The notes beneath the pieces were generated by a model. The model saw only the letters and a program-made list of their open reading frames with translations, was not told the origin of the DNA and made no database searches. A program made the translations under genes and the position numbers. From an uncultured Phascolarctobacterium sp. (lineage in GTDB: Bacteria > Bacillota > Negativicutes > Acidaminococcales > Acidaminococcaceae), in contig CASDXO010000007.1 of NCBI GenBank assembly GCA_949285135.1, positions 62,001 through 126,000 on the forward strand: 64,000 nucleotides of DNA. The letters run 5' to 3'. Below are positions 54,131 to 63,910 of the stretch, one piece after another; position 1 is the stretch's first letter; every line of letters starts with the position of its first letter.

Positions 54131-56241
54131 TACTCAAGGTATCTCCTTCTTAATCTTTCCCAATAAGGCAGCAGCAGATATACAAGTGCCACGGCAACAA
54201 TACCAAGCGCTGCACCGGCTACATAACCATCAACTGCACGCATTACGCTCATCCAGACCGGTGTACGCATATGACAGAACGTCTGTACTAACGATCCCTG
54301 TCCAATAACAGCCGCACATGCCAGTACAAACTGCAAAAGCCTCGGTGCTCCCTTATACGCTGCCAAAACTGCCAGGAAAAAGGCCGGATGACCTACAAGA
54401 AACTCCTTGCCACGAGGACGGGCATACATTACCTGTTCCAGCAGGGCACGCATCTTCAATTCGGCCGCAGTTACAGGAACACCGTCTGTGTGTCCGCTGC
54501 GTCCTACAAAATAGTAAACCACAAAAAGCAAAATTCCCAAAACAAGCAGGTGCTTTAAAGTGATATCAGTATTGACAAAATTTCTGATTTTCCAGATAAC
54601 CGCTCTGATACCGCGCCCCATAATCTGCAGCATGTCATATTTTTTGATATACAGCAAAATGGTCATCAGTACCGGAAGAATAAAAGTAATCTTAACTCCG
54701 CGATAAATATCTATTTCCAGCAGGAAACGGCTGTCTGTAAGAATAGCGGAAAGCAGCATGGCGCCAACCAGTGACATTATAATGGCAAATGCCAGCTGCC
54801 ACAGCGCATTACCGATAATACTGCTTAAATTCTTTGCTTTATCATGACAATTATCCCAGATATTAAAGATAACACTCATAGACAGTACCGGGAAAGTAAC
54901 AGCCGCAGCTAAAGCCAGCAGTTGTCTGGTCAGCAATCCGCGTCCCAACATAAGCACTATTGCTGCAGCAAAGCTCAGTGCAGCCCATAACAGCAGTTGT
55001 CTGCGCCGCGTAATATTAAACAGCAAAGATACATACAGCACTACTGCTGCCATTACACCAGCAATAAGCGGCAGATAAGCCATCTTATCAGGGAAGTAAG
55101 GTCCGACAAAAATACTGCCGTCATTATTTACCGGGTTTTCAAAAACTCCGGCCTCTCCAATCTTAAAACCACGTGCTTTAACACTTTTTACAATATTATG
55201 CACATATTCAAGGTTCATGCTCATCAGGTCTTTGCCGTCCTTCGGCATCATAAATGGCCTGATGTAGTTAACACGAATATTGCGTTCTTCATCAGTCAGT
55301 GCCCAACGCCGCAAAGCTTCACCAACAGAGATTTTTTTCTGTTCGGTCGGGTCAATCACATAAGAACGGGCAGCATCGTATTCGACACCTGCAGCAAGTG
55401 GCAGTAACCCGTCAATTTTAGCAAACTGCAGCTGCGTGTAGTGCTCGAGCATGATCAGCTTCATACCCTGTTCTTTCATTTTGGCGGCCATATAATCCAG
55501 CATGTCAGGATATCCCACAGCTTGTGTGCCACAGGGCATATAAGCTGTAACCTTAACATTCGCTTTTTTTATACGTTTAAAAATACCTTCCACCTGCTCG
55601 GCGCTAATATCAGTATAATTTTGCGGACGCACAATCACATGAAAACCCATGGCAGATACTTTACGCATATCGTTAACGGCAAGACCCAGCGGTGCCTGCA
55701 GCAAACCAAGCGGCTCGTCATATTTGTCTTCAGGCACAAGTGCCGTGCTTCCCAGCACTTCTACAATGCGCTGCCTGTCATCCAGCACTCTGATACGTTC
55801 GCTGCCATAGCGCAGACGCAGATCTTCCATGACATCATTAAAGGCTTCTTTATCATTGCCTTCGGCCACATATACAGCATTGGTCTGCAGCTTTTTCTGC
55901 TTCAGCACAGGTTTAAAAACACCTGCATCACCGCCAAGTGCTGCGGCCTTACGCAACTCTTCACCTGTAGCTACTGTAACAACACCATTTTTGTTCAGGC
56001 GCTCCAATGTAGTATCAAAAACCATCAGGGACGTAATCCCCGCAGCTTTGAAGCGTTCCAGAACGGTTTCCTCAGGAAGGCCTTCCAGGGCAGCCAGTTT
56101 GCGCAGATTTTCATATTCCATAGCCATTTCTACGGTATCGTTTTTCTGTTCTATTTCGTGACGTACCACATTCAGCCACAGTGCACAGCAAAAACCAACC
56201 AGCACTATGGCCAAAAGAATAGGATTATAACGGCTCTTCAT
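54130..56241 (-). CDS. DUF5693 polytopic membrane protein
   Basis: 703 residues. N-terminal signal anchor, a large soluble part (about 40-420) rich in TIM-barrel-like strands (RFKAAGITSLMVFDTTLE, HVIVRPQNYTDISAEQ, VTAYMPCGTQAVGYP), then nine or so membrane helices (about 420-700), one flanking LMLGRGLLTRQ. The gene is next to and coupled with csaB, as in other Negativicutes and Firmicutes, suggesting a role in the wall polymer pathway served by CsaB (inference). ATG 56241 has AAGG eight bases upstream. Confidence 0.88.
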   Translation of the reverse strand: MKSRYNPILLAIVLVGFCCALWLNVVRHEIEQKNDTVEMAMEYENLRKLAALEGLPEETVLERFKAAGITSLMVFDTTLERLNKNGVVTVATGEELRKAAALGGDAGVFKPVLKQKKLQTNAVYVAEGNDKEAFNDVMEDLRLRYGSERIRVLDDRQRIVEVLGSTALVPEDKYDEPLGLLQAPLGLAVNDMRKVSAMGFHVIVRPQNYTDISAEQVEGIFKRIKKANVKVTAYMPCGTQAVGYPDMLDYMAAKMKEQGMKLIMLEHYTQLQFAKIDGLLPLAAGVEYDAARSYVIDPTEQKKISVGEALRRWALTDEERNIRVNYIRPFMMPKDGKDLMSMNLEYVHNIVKSVKARGFKIGEAGVFENPVNNDGSIFVGPYFPDKMAYLPLIAGVMAAVVLYVSLLFNITRRRQLLLWAALSFAAAIVLMLGRGLLTRQLLALAAAVTFPVLSMSVIFNIWDNCHDKAKNLSSIIGNALWQLAFAIIMSLVGAMLLSAILTDSRFLLEIDIYRGVKITFILPVLMTILLYIKKYDMLQIMGRGIRAVIWKIRNFVNTDITLKHLLVLGILLFVVYYFVGRSGHTDGVPVTAAELKMRALLEQVMYARPRGKEFLVGHPAFFLAVLAAYKGAPRLLQFVLACAAVIGQGSLVQTFCHMRTPVWMSVMRAVDGYVAGAALGIVAVALVYLLLPYWERLRRRYLE

Positions 56242-56274
56242 TGATTTCACCTTTCTTACAAGCTTATAGGCACA

Positions 56275-57391
56275 TTAAATTTTCTTTTGCAGACTGCGCA
56301 GATAGCTTTCTACAAAACTCATCAGGTCGCCATCCATTACAGCCTGAATATTACCTGTCTCCGTACCGGTACGATGATCCTTGACCATAGTATAAGGCTG
56401 GAATACATAGGAACGTATCTGACTGCCCCATTCAATAGCCTGATAATCTCCGGCCAGATCACTGATCATGGCATCCTGCTTCTGCTTTTCGTACTCATAC
56501 AGTTTGGCACGCAACAGCTGCAGGCAGCGTTCCCTGTTTTGAATCTGAGAACGTTCATTCTGGCATTGTACAACGATGCCTGTCGGTTCATGGGTCATAC
56601 GTACAGCGGATGATGTCTTGTTAACGTGCTGTCCGCCGGCTCCGCTGGCACGATAAGTATCGACGCGTACTTCATCCATATTGATATTGACTTCAATATT
56701 ATCGTCAATTTCCGGCATCACGTCTACTGCCGCAAAGGAAGTATGTCTGCGGGCATTAGCATCAAAAGGAGAAATACGCACCAGGCGATGTACACCTTTT
56801 TCAGATTTCATAAAGCCGTAGGCGTTATGTCCATTAATCTGGATGGTAGCACTTTTCACCCCTGCTTCATCGCCGGGCTGAAAATCCAATGTTTCTACAG
56901 CAAAATTATTCTTTTCGGCAAAACGTACAAACATGCGCAGCAGCATGGAAGTCCAATCCTGTGCTTCCGTTCCGCCAGCACCGGCATGTAATGTGAGGAT
57001 GGCATTGTTTGCATCAAACTCACCGCTAAGCAGCATGCCAAGTTCCAGATGCTCCAATTCTTCACGACTGCGCTGCAGTAATTCTTCCATTTCCGGCAGC
57101 AGGCTTTCATCGTTTTCTTCCGTAGCCATTTCCCACAAGGCTTCCAAATCATCAATATTGGCAGACAGCTTATGGAAACCGTCAACTTCTTCTTTAAGTG
57201 CATTTACATCCTGCGCCGTCTTCTGCGCTTTTTCCGGGTCATCCCAAAAAGTAGGATCGCCCATTTTATGTTCTAATTCTGCAATACGGTCCTCTTTGAC
57301 GGCAATGTCAAAGAGATCCCCTCATTTCCTCTAATTTTGCCTGCAGATTAGTTATTTCCGGTTTAAATTCTTCAATCAGCAAATCATTCAC
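56275..57391 (-). CDS. prfB: Peptide chain release factor 2, programmed +1 frameshift
   Basis: Terminates translation at UGA and UAA. The main frame (57309-56275) carries GGQ in RASGAGGQHVNKTSSAVR and the RF2 anticodon-like SPF in VRISPFDANARRH. Upstream, in the other frame, 27 codons from GTG 57391 (or 24 from TTG 57382, ten bases after AAAGG) read LIEEFKPEITNLQAKLEE then RGSL and end at TGA 57308-57310. The slip site CTT TGA C follows AGGGGA by three bases, as in the well-known RF2 autoregulatory frameshift. The product is join(57391-57311, 57309-56275). Lies between secA and the DUF5693 gene. Confidence 0.96.
57307..57322 (-). promoter_or_regulatory. RF2 autoregulatory frameshift site
   Basis: On the minus strand AGGGGA (57317-57322, the stimulatory Shine-Dalgarno-like element), TCT, then the slippery CTT and TGA C. 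Low RF2 makes ribosomes pause at TGA and shift +1, producing more RF2. Confidence 0.95.
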
Positions 57392-57426
57392 AACCTTTCA
57401 TAAGCAAATTTAGTTATTTTCGGATA

Positions 57427-59946
57427 TTATTTATCCTTACCGCAGCAATTTTTATATTTTTTGCCACTGCCGCAGGGACATGGTTCATTACGGCCGATTT
57501 CATCCTTTTTAACTGTCGGCTGCTGCGGACCGTCATCTCCGGCAGGATTGTTCATGGAAGCATTTTCCAGATGATCTTCTACTTTAGGCTGAGTAATAAC
57601 ATTTACTCTGTAAATATAACGTACCACATCGTCCTGAATAGCATCTATCATCGCTTCAAACATATCATATGCTTCAAACTTATATTCTACCAGAGGATCT
57701 TTCTGCCCATATGCACGCAGACCAACGCCTTCACGCAGCATGTCCATGGCATCCAGATGTTCCATCCAGTGATTATCCACAACCTTGAGCATAACCAGAT
57801 TTTCCAGCTCACGCATCAGGTCAGGTCCGATAGCCTCTTCACGCTGTTTATAATGTTCAACAGCTACTTTATGCAGGAACTCATCCAGTTCTTCACGGCT
57901 CAGATTCTGCAGATATTCTACAGTCAGAAGGCCTCTGGGAGCATAGAATTCCTCTGCATAATTAATCAAAGATTTCAGATCCCAATCTTCAGAATATACT
58001 TCCGGCGGCGCATACATGGCCATGGTACGGTCTACAACCTTTTCTACCATTTCCATAATATTATCACGCAGATTTGCCTGATGCAGAATCTTTTTACGCT
58101 GAGCATAAATGACTTCACGCTGCTGATTCATAACATCGTCATATTCCAGCACGTGTTTACGAATACTGAAGTTACGCGCTTCTACCTTCTTTTGAGCGTT
58201 TTCAATAGACTTTGTTACCAGAGAATGTTCGATAGGCTCGTCGTCATCCATACCCAGCTTATCCATAATACCGGCAATATTATCACTGCCAAAAAGGCGC
58301 ATTAAATCATCTTCCAGGGACAGGAAGAATTTGGAAGAACCAGGATCGCCCTGACGCGCGCAGCGTCCGCGCAGCTGATTATCGATGCGGCGGCTTTCAT
58401 GGCGTTCCGTACCGATAATATGCAGACCGCCAAGTTCAGGCACACCTTCACCAAGGACGATATCAGTACCACGACCAGCCATATTGGTAGCAATGGTTAC
58501 AGCACCGTACTGCCCGGCACCGGAAATAATTTCTGCTTCCTTTTCATGGTATTTGGCATTCAGTACATTATGGGGAATACCGCGTCGTTTCAGCATTGCC
58601 GACAGTTCTTCAGACTGAGAAATAGAGGTTGTACCAACAAGTACAGGACGCCCGGATTTATGACATTCTTCAATCTCGTTAACAGCTGCTTTATACTTTG
58701 CCAGCTTAGTCTTATAAATAACATCCGGCGCATCAACACGAATCATGGGTTTATTGGTAGGAATAACTACTACGCTGAGATTATATATTTTCTGGAATTC
58801 CTGTTCTTCCGTTTTGGCAGTACCGGTCATACCGGACAGCTTCTGATACATGCGGAAGTAGTTCTGGAAGGTAATAGTTGCCAAAGTCTGGCTTTCACGC
58901 TCAACCTTCACGCCTTCTTTAGCTTCAATAGCCTGGTGCAGGCCTTCGGAGAAACGACGGCCAAACATCAGACGTCCGGTAAATTCATCAACGATGATTA
59001 CCTGACCATCTTTAACCACATAATCGCGGTCACGATGCATCAACGCTTTAGCTTTCAGAGCACACATCAGTTGGTGCGAGAAATCCACGCCGTGTTCATT
59101 ATCATACATATTGCTGATGCCCAGCATTTTTTCCGCCTTGGCAATACCAGCTTCCGTCGGCGCAACCTGTTTCTGTTTTTCATCTACAGTATAGTCTTCG
59201 CCTTCAGTCATATTGGCCACAACATGAGCCAGAACCCTGTATAAATCAGTAGATTTTTCACCAGGGCCGGAAATAATCAGCGGAGTACGCGCTTCATCGA
59301 TCAGGATACTGTCCACTTCGTCGACAATACAGTAATTCAGTTCGCGCTGTACCATCTGATCTTCACTGACAACCATATTATCGCGCAGATAGTCAAAGCC
59401 AAACTCATTATTAGTACCATAGGTAATATCGGCAGCATAAGCAGCGCGGCGGGCAGGAAAATCCATATCATGGACAATCAGGCCAACAGACAGCCCCAGA
59501 AATTTATAAACACGACCCATCTCTTCACTGTCACGTTTTGCCAGATAATCGTTGACGGTAACTACATGTACACCTTTACCGGTCAAAGCATTCAGATATG
59601 CCGGCAGCGTAGCTACCAGTGTTTTACCTTCACCGGTACGCATCTCAGCAATTTTGCCACGGTGCAGCACGCAGCCGCCAATCAGCTGCACATCAAAATG
59701 GCGCATACCCAGCACACGCCTGGAAGCTTCACGCACAACAGCAAATGCTTCCGGCAGGATATCATCCAGCGTTTCACCTTTCTGCAGGCGTACTTTGAAT
59801 TCACCGGTCTTGGCTGCCAGATTGGCAGAACTTAATCCTTCTACACTTTTCTCCAGACTGTTTATCTTATCTACAATAACACGAATCTGCTTTAATTCTT
59901 TTTCATTGGGATCTCCGAAAATTTTCTTTAAAATGTTTTCGAGCAA
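57427..59946 (-). CDS. secA: Preprotein translocase ATPase SecA
   Basis: About 839 residues. DEAD-like motor with [18 protein letters not shown] (Walker A), [20 protein letters not shown] (Walker B), [16 protein letters not shown], and the helical C-terminal domain. It ends with the zinc motif [13 protein letters not shown]. Drives protein export through SecYEG. The start is uncertain: TTG 59946 lies eight bases after GGAG, while ATG 59952 is only two bases from it. Confidence 0.98.
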   Translation of the reverse strand: MLENILKKIFGDPNEKELKQIRVIVDKINSLEKSVEGLSSANLAAKTGEFKVRLQKGETLDDILPEAFAVVREASRRVLGMRHFDVQLIGGCVLHRGKIAEMRTGEGKTLVATLPAYLNALTGKGVHVVTVNDYLAKRDSEEMGRVYKFLGLSVGLIVHDMDFPARRAAYAADITYGTNNEFGFDYLRDNMVVSEDQMVQRELNYCIVDEVDSILIDEARTPLIISGPGEKSTDLYRVLAHVVANMTEGEDYTVDEKQKQVAPTEAGIAKAEKMLGISNMYDNEHGVDFSHQLMCALKAKALMHRDRDYVVKDGQVIIVDEFTGRLMFGRRFSEGLHQAIEAKEGVKVERESQTLATITFQNYFRMYQKLSGMTGTAKTEEQEFQKIYNLSVVVIPTNKPMIRVDAPDVIYKTKLAKYKAAVNEIEECHKSGRPVLVGTTSISQSEELSAMLKRRGIPHNVLNAKYHEKEAEIISGAGQYGAVTIATNMAGRGTDIVLGEGVPELGGLHIIGTERHESRRIDNQLRGRCARQGDPGSSKFFLSLEDDLMRLFGSDNIAGIMDKLGMDDDEPIEHSLVTKSIENAQKKVEARNFSIRKHVLEYDDVMNQQREVIYAQRKKILHQANLRDNIMEMVEKVVDRTMAMYAPPEVYSEDWDLKSLINYAEEFYAPRGLLTVEYLQNLSREELDEFLHKVAVEHYKQREEAIGPDLMRELENLVMLKVVDNHWMEHLDAMDMLREGVGLRAYGQKDPLVEYKFEAYDMFEAMIDAIQDDVVRYIYRVNVITQPKVEDHLENASMNNPAGDDGPQQPTVKKDEIGRNEPCPCGSGKKYKNCCGKDK

Positions 59947-59998
59947 AATCATCACTCCTTAAAAATATGGTGCGCACAAACACTGCACCTAACATACA

Positions 59999-60027
59999 AT
60001 TATAGCAGAAATATTTTTGAAAATCAA
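59999..60027 (-). promoter_or_regulatory. secA promoter
   Basis: Minus-strand TTGATT (60022-60027) and TATAAT (59999-60004) with a 17-base spacer, overlapping the T run of the hpf terminator. Confidence 0.8.
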
Positions 60028-60056
60028 AAAGCACAGAACCAAAGTCCTGTGCTTTT
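60026..60056 (-). terminator. Intrinsic terminator of hpf
   Basis: Stem AAAAAGCACAG / CTGTGCTTTTT with a ten-base loop, 25 bases after the hpf stop. Confidence 0.88.
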
Positions 60057-60081
60057 TGTGAAGTTTGAGTAAAACTTATGC

Positions 60082-60615
60082 TTATTTAAATTCGGGAGAA
60101 AGCAGACCATATTTGCCGTCTTTACGACGATATACAACATTGGTGCTGCCCAAGTCAGGATCATAGAATACAAAGAAATCATGATTCAGCAAATTCATCT
60201 GCAGAATTGCTTCTTCAACATTCATCGGATGCAGAACGAATTTTTTGTTTTTAATAATTTCAAATTCGCCATCATCTTCAGCAGGTGCTGCAGCCGGAGC
60301 TGGCGGTACATCAGCAAAATTACTGTATTTTCTCTTCATGAGACGAGTTTTATATTTATGAATCTGGCGTTCGATTTTTTCAACAACCAGATCAATGGAA
60401 GAATACATATCTTTCGTGGTTTCCTGAGCTCTCAGTAAGATACCGCTTGCCGGAACAGTAATTTCTACAATATGATTACCCTTTTCAACTTTCAGTACTG
60501 CAGAAATATCGCCTACTGTTTTAAACTGTCTGGTAACTTTCGTAATTTTCTTTTCGACATACTCTTTGAGAGCCGGAGTTACATCGATGTTTCTACCTTT
60601 TACATTAACGTTCAT
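60082..60615 (-). CDS. hpf: Ribosome hibernation promoting factor, long form
   Basis: 177 residues. N-terminal S30AE domain (about 1-95: VKGRNIDVTPALKEYVEKKI), a Pro/Ala-rich linker, and the C-terminal dimerisation domain (about 120-177: IIKNKKFVLHPMNVEEAI, DFFVFYDPDLGSTNVVYRRKDG). Long HPF links two 70S ribosomes into 100S dimers in stationary phase. ATG lies eight bases after GGAGG. Confidence 0.96.
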   Translation of the reverse strand: MNVNVKGRNIDVTPALKEYVEKKITKVTRQFKTVGDISAVLKVEKGNHIVEITVPASGILLRAQETTKDMYSSIDLVVEKIERQIHKYKTRLMKRKYSNFADVPPAPAAAPAEDDGEFEIIKNKKFVLHPMNVEEAILQMNLLNHDFFVFYDPDLGSTNVVYRRKDGKYGLLSPEFK

Positions 60616-60682
60616 AAATCATTCCTCCTTGATGCTTCAAGGTATTTGGTATTACTACCTTTGTTGCAATTAGATTTCGCCA

Positions 60683-60706
60683 TTTAGAGGAGTTTCTCCT
60701 GCTAAA
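60683..60706 (-). promoter_or_regulatory. Hairpin upstream of hpf
   Basis: Stem of about ten pairs with one bulged base (TTTAG, AGGAG, loop, CTCCT, CTAAA) about 70 bases before the hpf start and 140 bases after glnQ ends on the same strand. There is no T run, so it is not an obvious terminator; it may be a leader structure of hpf. Confidence 0.35.
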
Positions 60707-60757
60707 CTTTGCATTTTGCTGTTATTTTTTTATTTTACAGACAAAAATGTAACATTC

Positions 60758-61489
60758 TTACAGAATCTTGGAAAGGAAGCTTCTTGTTCTTTCCTCTTTT
60801 GCATTACTGAAAATTTCTTCCGGCGTACCTTCTTCCAGAATATTGCCGCCATCGACAAAGATTACCCTGTCGCCAACTTCACGGGCAAAACCCATTTCAT
60901 GAGTTACTACGACCATTGTCATCCCTTCATTGGCCAGACTTTTCATAACGTCCAGTACCTCATTAATCATTTCCGGATCAAGCGCGGAAGTAGGTTCGTC
61001 AAACAGCAGAGCCTTCGGCTTCATACACAAAGCACGGGCAATCGCTACACGCTGCTGCTGTCCCCCGGAGAGCTGCTCAGGATAAGCCGAAGCTTTATCT
61101 GCCAGTCCTACTTTGGTCAGATATGTTTTTGCGGTCTGTTCTGCTTCTTCTTTTTTGATACCGCGCACCTTCATCGGCGCCAACATCAGATTTTCCAGCA
61201 CGGTCATATGCGGAAAAAGATTGAAACGCTGGAAAACCATCCCGACTTCTTTACGTATTTCATTGATGTTAGCCTCGCTGTTCAACGGTATACCATCAAT
61301 AATTATGCTGCCGCTGGTTGGTTCTTCCAAATAGTTCATGCACCGCAGCAAGGTGCTCTTACCGCTGCCGGAAGGCCCGATGATAACAACGACTTCCTTT
61401 TCGGCAACAGACAGATTGACACCTTTAAGCACCTGCAGTTCGCCGAAGCTTTTTTTTACATCAGTGAGTTTTATCATTTCCTTTGTCAT
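60758..61489 (-). CDS. Polar amino acid ABC transporter ATPase (GlnQ-like)
   Basis: 243 residues. Walker [11 protein letters not shown]-loop [22 protein letters not shown] (Arg in place of the usual second Gln), signature [15 protein letters not shown], Walker [14 protein letters not shown] and [16 protein letters not shown]. Energises the importer with the permease encoded upstream, overlapping it by four bases. No terminator is obvious downstream. Confidence 0.95.
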   Translation of the reverse strand: MTKEMIKLTDVKKSFGELQVLKGVNLSVAEKEVVVIIGPSGSGKSTLLRCMNYLEEPTSGSIIIDGIPLNSEANINEIRKEVGMVFQRFNLFPHMTVLENLMLAPMKVRGIKKEEAEQTAKTYLTKVGLADKASAYPEQLSGGQQQRVAIARALCMKPKALLFDEPTSALDPEMINEVLDVMKSLANEGMTMVVVTHEMGFAREVGDRVIFVDGGNILEEGTPEEIFSNAKEERTRSFLSKIL

Positions 61490-62151
61490 TTCGTATCATA
61501 CCTCCGCTCCAGCATACCAACAAATCTTGCTACGGCAAAAGTCATTACCAGATAGATAACTGCTACTGCCATCCAGATTTCAAAAGAAGCATAGGTGCGG
61601 GCAATAATTAACTGGCCGCGGCGGGTAAGTTCTTCAAACCCAATAACAGATACCAGTGAAGAATCCTTCAGCATGGCAATAAACTCATTGCCCAGAGGCG
61701 GAATAATACGTTTAAAAGCCTGCGGCATAATAATATACCGCATAGTCTGAGCCCAGCTCATACCCAAGCTGCGTCCGGCTTCCATCTGCCCTTTGTCTAT
61801 GGACTGAATACCGGCACGGAAGATCTCAGCAATATAGGCACCACTGTTAATGGAGCAGGCGGAAATTGCTGCAAAGAAAGGATCGACACGCTCACCAATC
61901 AGCCCCGGTAAAGCAAAGTATACCAGAAAGATCTGTACCAAAAGCGGTGTGCCGCGGATAAAGTCCACATAAACGTTAGCCAGATACCGCAGCGGTTTAA
62001 TATTACATAAACGTGCAATGCCTATCAGGCAGCCTATCAGGAGACCAAAGCTCACGCTTAATGCTGTAATTTCCACAGTAATGGCAGCGCCTGCCAGCAG
62101 CAGGGGAAACGAATCCGCCATCAGACTAAAATTAAAATCCATTGTTTCCAT
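61486..62151 (-). CDS. Polar amino acid ABC transporter permease (HisM/GlnP-like)
   Basis: 221 residues, five membrane helices. Motifs [21 protein letters not shown] and the EAA loop [34 protein letters not shown], then [19 protein letters not shown]. It forms a homodimer in the inner membrane. Overlaps the ATPase gene; 43 bases separate it from the binding-protein gene. Confidence 0.95.
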   Translation of the reverse strand: METMDFNFSLMADSFPLLLAGAAITVEITALSVSFGLLIGCLIGIARLCNIKPLRYLANVYVDFIRGTPLLVQIFLVYFALPGLIGERVDPFFAAISACSINSGAYIAEIFRAGIQSIDKGQMEAGRSLGMSWAQTMRYIIMPQAFKRIIPPLGNEFIAMLKDSSLVSVIGFEELTRRGQLIIARTYASFEIWMAVAVIYLVMTFAVARFVGMLERRYDTK

Positions 62152-62194
62152 CCCTTCTATGATGTTGGGTCATATACGAAAAAACTGTCTGGAA

Positions 62195-62962
62195 TTATTT
62201 ATCTTCACCAAACCAGGTTTTATAAATTTTATCAAATGCACCGTTCTTTTTCAGTTCTGCCATGGCTTTATTAATTTCAGCAGCCAGCTTGGCATTGTCT
62301 TTTTTTACTGCAATGCCATAATCTTCTGCTTCCATTTTCTCGCCTACAGTCTTGGCAGATTCGCTGCCGCCCTGCTGCAGATAGTAAGCCACAACCGGAG
62401 CATCGTTAATAACTGCATCAGCACCGCCGTTTTTCAGTTCCAGAGAAGCCTCACTCTGAGTATTAAAAGCAGTAACCTGAGCTCCCGGAACAGAACGGGA
62501 TTTCTTTTCACCGGTAGTACCAATCTGGCAGGCAATACGTTTGCCTTCAAGGTCTTTCAGTGTCTTAATATCATTATTATCCTTATTTACCATAATGATC
62601 AGCCCGGAAGTATAATACGGATCAGAAAACTCTACAACCTTTTTGCGTTCATCAGTAATGCTCATACCGGCAATGGCAACATCAATGTTACCGGCATTCA
62701 GAGCAGGAATCAGAGCGTCAAAACCCATGTTCTGTACTTCTACCTTATAGCCCATCTGTTTGCCTATGGCACGGATTAAGTCAATATCAAAACCGGTAAA
62801 CTCCTTGCTGCCTTCTTTCTGAAATTCAAACGGCGCAAAGCTCGGTTCAGTGCCAACACGCAGCACTTTTTCTGCTGCTTCCTTCTTTTCGCCGCCACAA
62901 CCCGCCAACAGCATCGCGCAGGCAGTCATTACCATCATTACCAACATCAGAATTTTTTTCAT
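62195..62962 (-). CDS. Amino-acid-binding lipoprotein (first paralogue)
   Basis: 255 residues. Signal with lipobox LLAGC, then an SBP_bac_3 fold: VLRVGTEPSFAPFEFQKEG, TGFDIDLIRAIGKQMGYKV, ALIPALNAGNIDVAIAGMS, SDPYYTSGLIIMVNKDN. Captures a polar amino acid (substrate unknown) for the downstream permease and ATPase. Nearly the same as the next gene; the two differ at scattered sites, e.g. KSRSVPGAQ versus KARSVAGAK. ATG is preceded by GGGG seven or so bases upstream. Confidence 0.94.
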   Translation of the reverse strand: MKKILMLVMMVMTACAMLLAGCGGEKKEAAEKVLRVGTEPSFAPFEFQKEGSKEFTGFDIDLIRAIGKQMGYKVEVQNMGFDALIPALNAGNIDVAIAGMSITDERKKVVEFSDPYYTSGLIIMVNKDNNDIKTLKDLEGKRIACQIGTTGEKKSRSVPGAQVTAFNTQSEASLELKNGGADAVINDAPVVAYYLQQGGSESAKTVGEKMEAEDYGIAVKKDNAKLAAEINKAMAELKKNGAFDKIYKTWFGEDK

Positions 62963-63004
62963 TACTAATCCCCCTCATTACTATAAATCTTATAAAATAA
63001 ATAC

Positions 63005-63037
63005 GGAGCACAGGCTATTTCCAGCGCATTGTGCCCC
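63005..63037 (-). terminator. Hairpin between the two binding-protein genes
   Basis: Arms GGGGCACA and TGTGCTCC on the minus strand (one wobble pair) with a 17-base loop, followed by GTATTTATTTT. It could be a leaky terminator or mRNA-stabilising hairpin that raises the first binding protein over the rest of the operon. Confidence 0.5.
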
Positions 63038-63056
63038 GCAAGCAAAACCCGAAAAA

Positions 63057-63827
63057 TTATTTTTTCACTTCGCCAAACCAAGTTTTATAGATTTTATCAT
63101 ATTCACCGTTCTTTTTCAGTTCGGCAAGAGCTTTGTTAATATCAGCAGCCAGTTTGTCATTACCTTTCTTAACAGCAAGACCATACTGTTCAGCTTCCAT
63201 AACTTCGCCAACTGTCTTGGCAGTCTTATTGCCGCCCTGGGCCAGATAATAACCTACAACTGGACTGTCGTTGATAACTGCGTCTACACCATGATTGGTA
63301 AGCTCCATAGCAGCTTCTGTATTGGTATTAAATGCTGTTACCTTCGCACCGGCAACACTTCTTGCTTTGCCTTCGCCGGTAGTACCGATCTGGCAGGCAA
63401 TGCGTTTGCCTTCAAGATCTTTCAGACTCTTGATATCATTATTATCTTTATTCACCATGATAATCAGGCCGGAAGTATAATACGGTTCAGAGAAAGTAAC
63501 TGCCTGTTTACGTTCATCAGTAATGCTCATACCTGCAGCTACAACATCAATATTGCCTGCATTTAAAGCCGGAATCAAAGCATCGAAACCCATATTCTGG
63601 ATTTCAACCTTATAACCCATCTGTTTGCCTACAGCACGAATAAGATCCATATCGAAGCCATCGTATTCCTTGCTGCCTTCCTTTTGGAATTCAAACGGAG
63701 CAAAGGTAGGTTCCGTACCAACACGCAGCACTTTTTCAGCTGCTTCCTTCTTATCTCCGCCACAGCCTGCAACCAGCAGCGCAGCTGCTGCCATCAAAGC
63801 CATGATCATAATTAGTATTCTTTTCAC
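63057..63827 (-). CDS. Amino-acid-binding lipoprotein (second paralogue)
   Basis: 256 residues, a close paralogue of the downstream gene. Lipobox LLVAGC, then VLRVGTEPTFAPFEFQKEG, DGFDMDLIRAVGKQMGYKV, ALIPALNAGNIDVVAAGMS and the C-terminal IYKTWFGEVKK. GTG 63827 has GGGAG nine bases upstream; the ATG at 63857 has no site and gives an odd charged N-terminus. First gene of the importer operon, reading two binding proteins, permease and ATPase. Confidence 0.94.
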   Translation of the reverse strand: MKRILIMIMALMAAAALLVAGCGGDKKEAAEKVLRVGTEPTFAPFEFQKEGSKEYDGFDMDLIRAVGKQMGYKVEIQNMGFDALIPALNAGNIDVVAAGMSITDERKQAVTFSEPYYTSGLIIMVNKDNNDIKSLKDLEGKRIACQIGTTGEGKARSVAGAKVTAFNTNTEAAMELTNHGVDAVINDSPVVGYYLAQGGNKTAKTVGEVMEAEQYGLAVKKGNDKLAADINKALAELKKNGEYDKIYKTWFGEVKK

Positions 63828-63881
63828 TTCATACAGCTCCCTTCTTTTTTTAAACACTAATCCTGCATAAAATTTACATTT

Positions 63882-63910
63882 ATTATATAACTATTTATTT
63901 GAAACAGCAA
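63882..63910 (-). promoter_or_regulatory. Promoter of the amino-acid importer operon
   Basis: Minus-strand TTGCTG (63905-63910) and TATAAT (63882-63887) with a 17-base spacer, about 55 bases before the GTG start. Nothing further is seen up to the window end. Confidence 0.8.
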
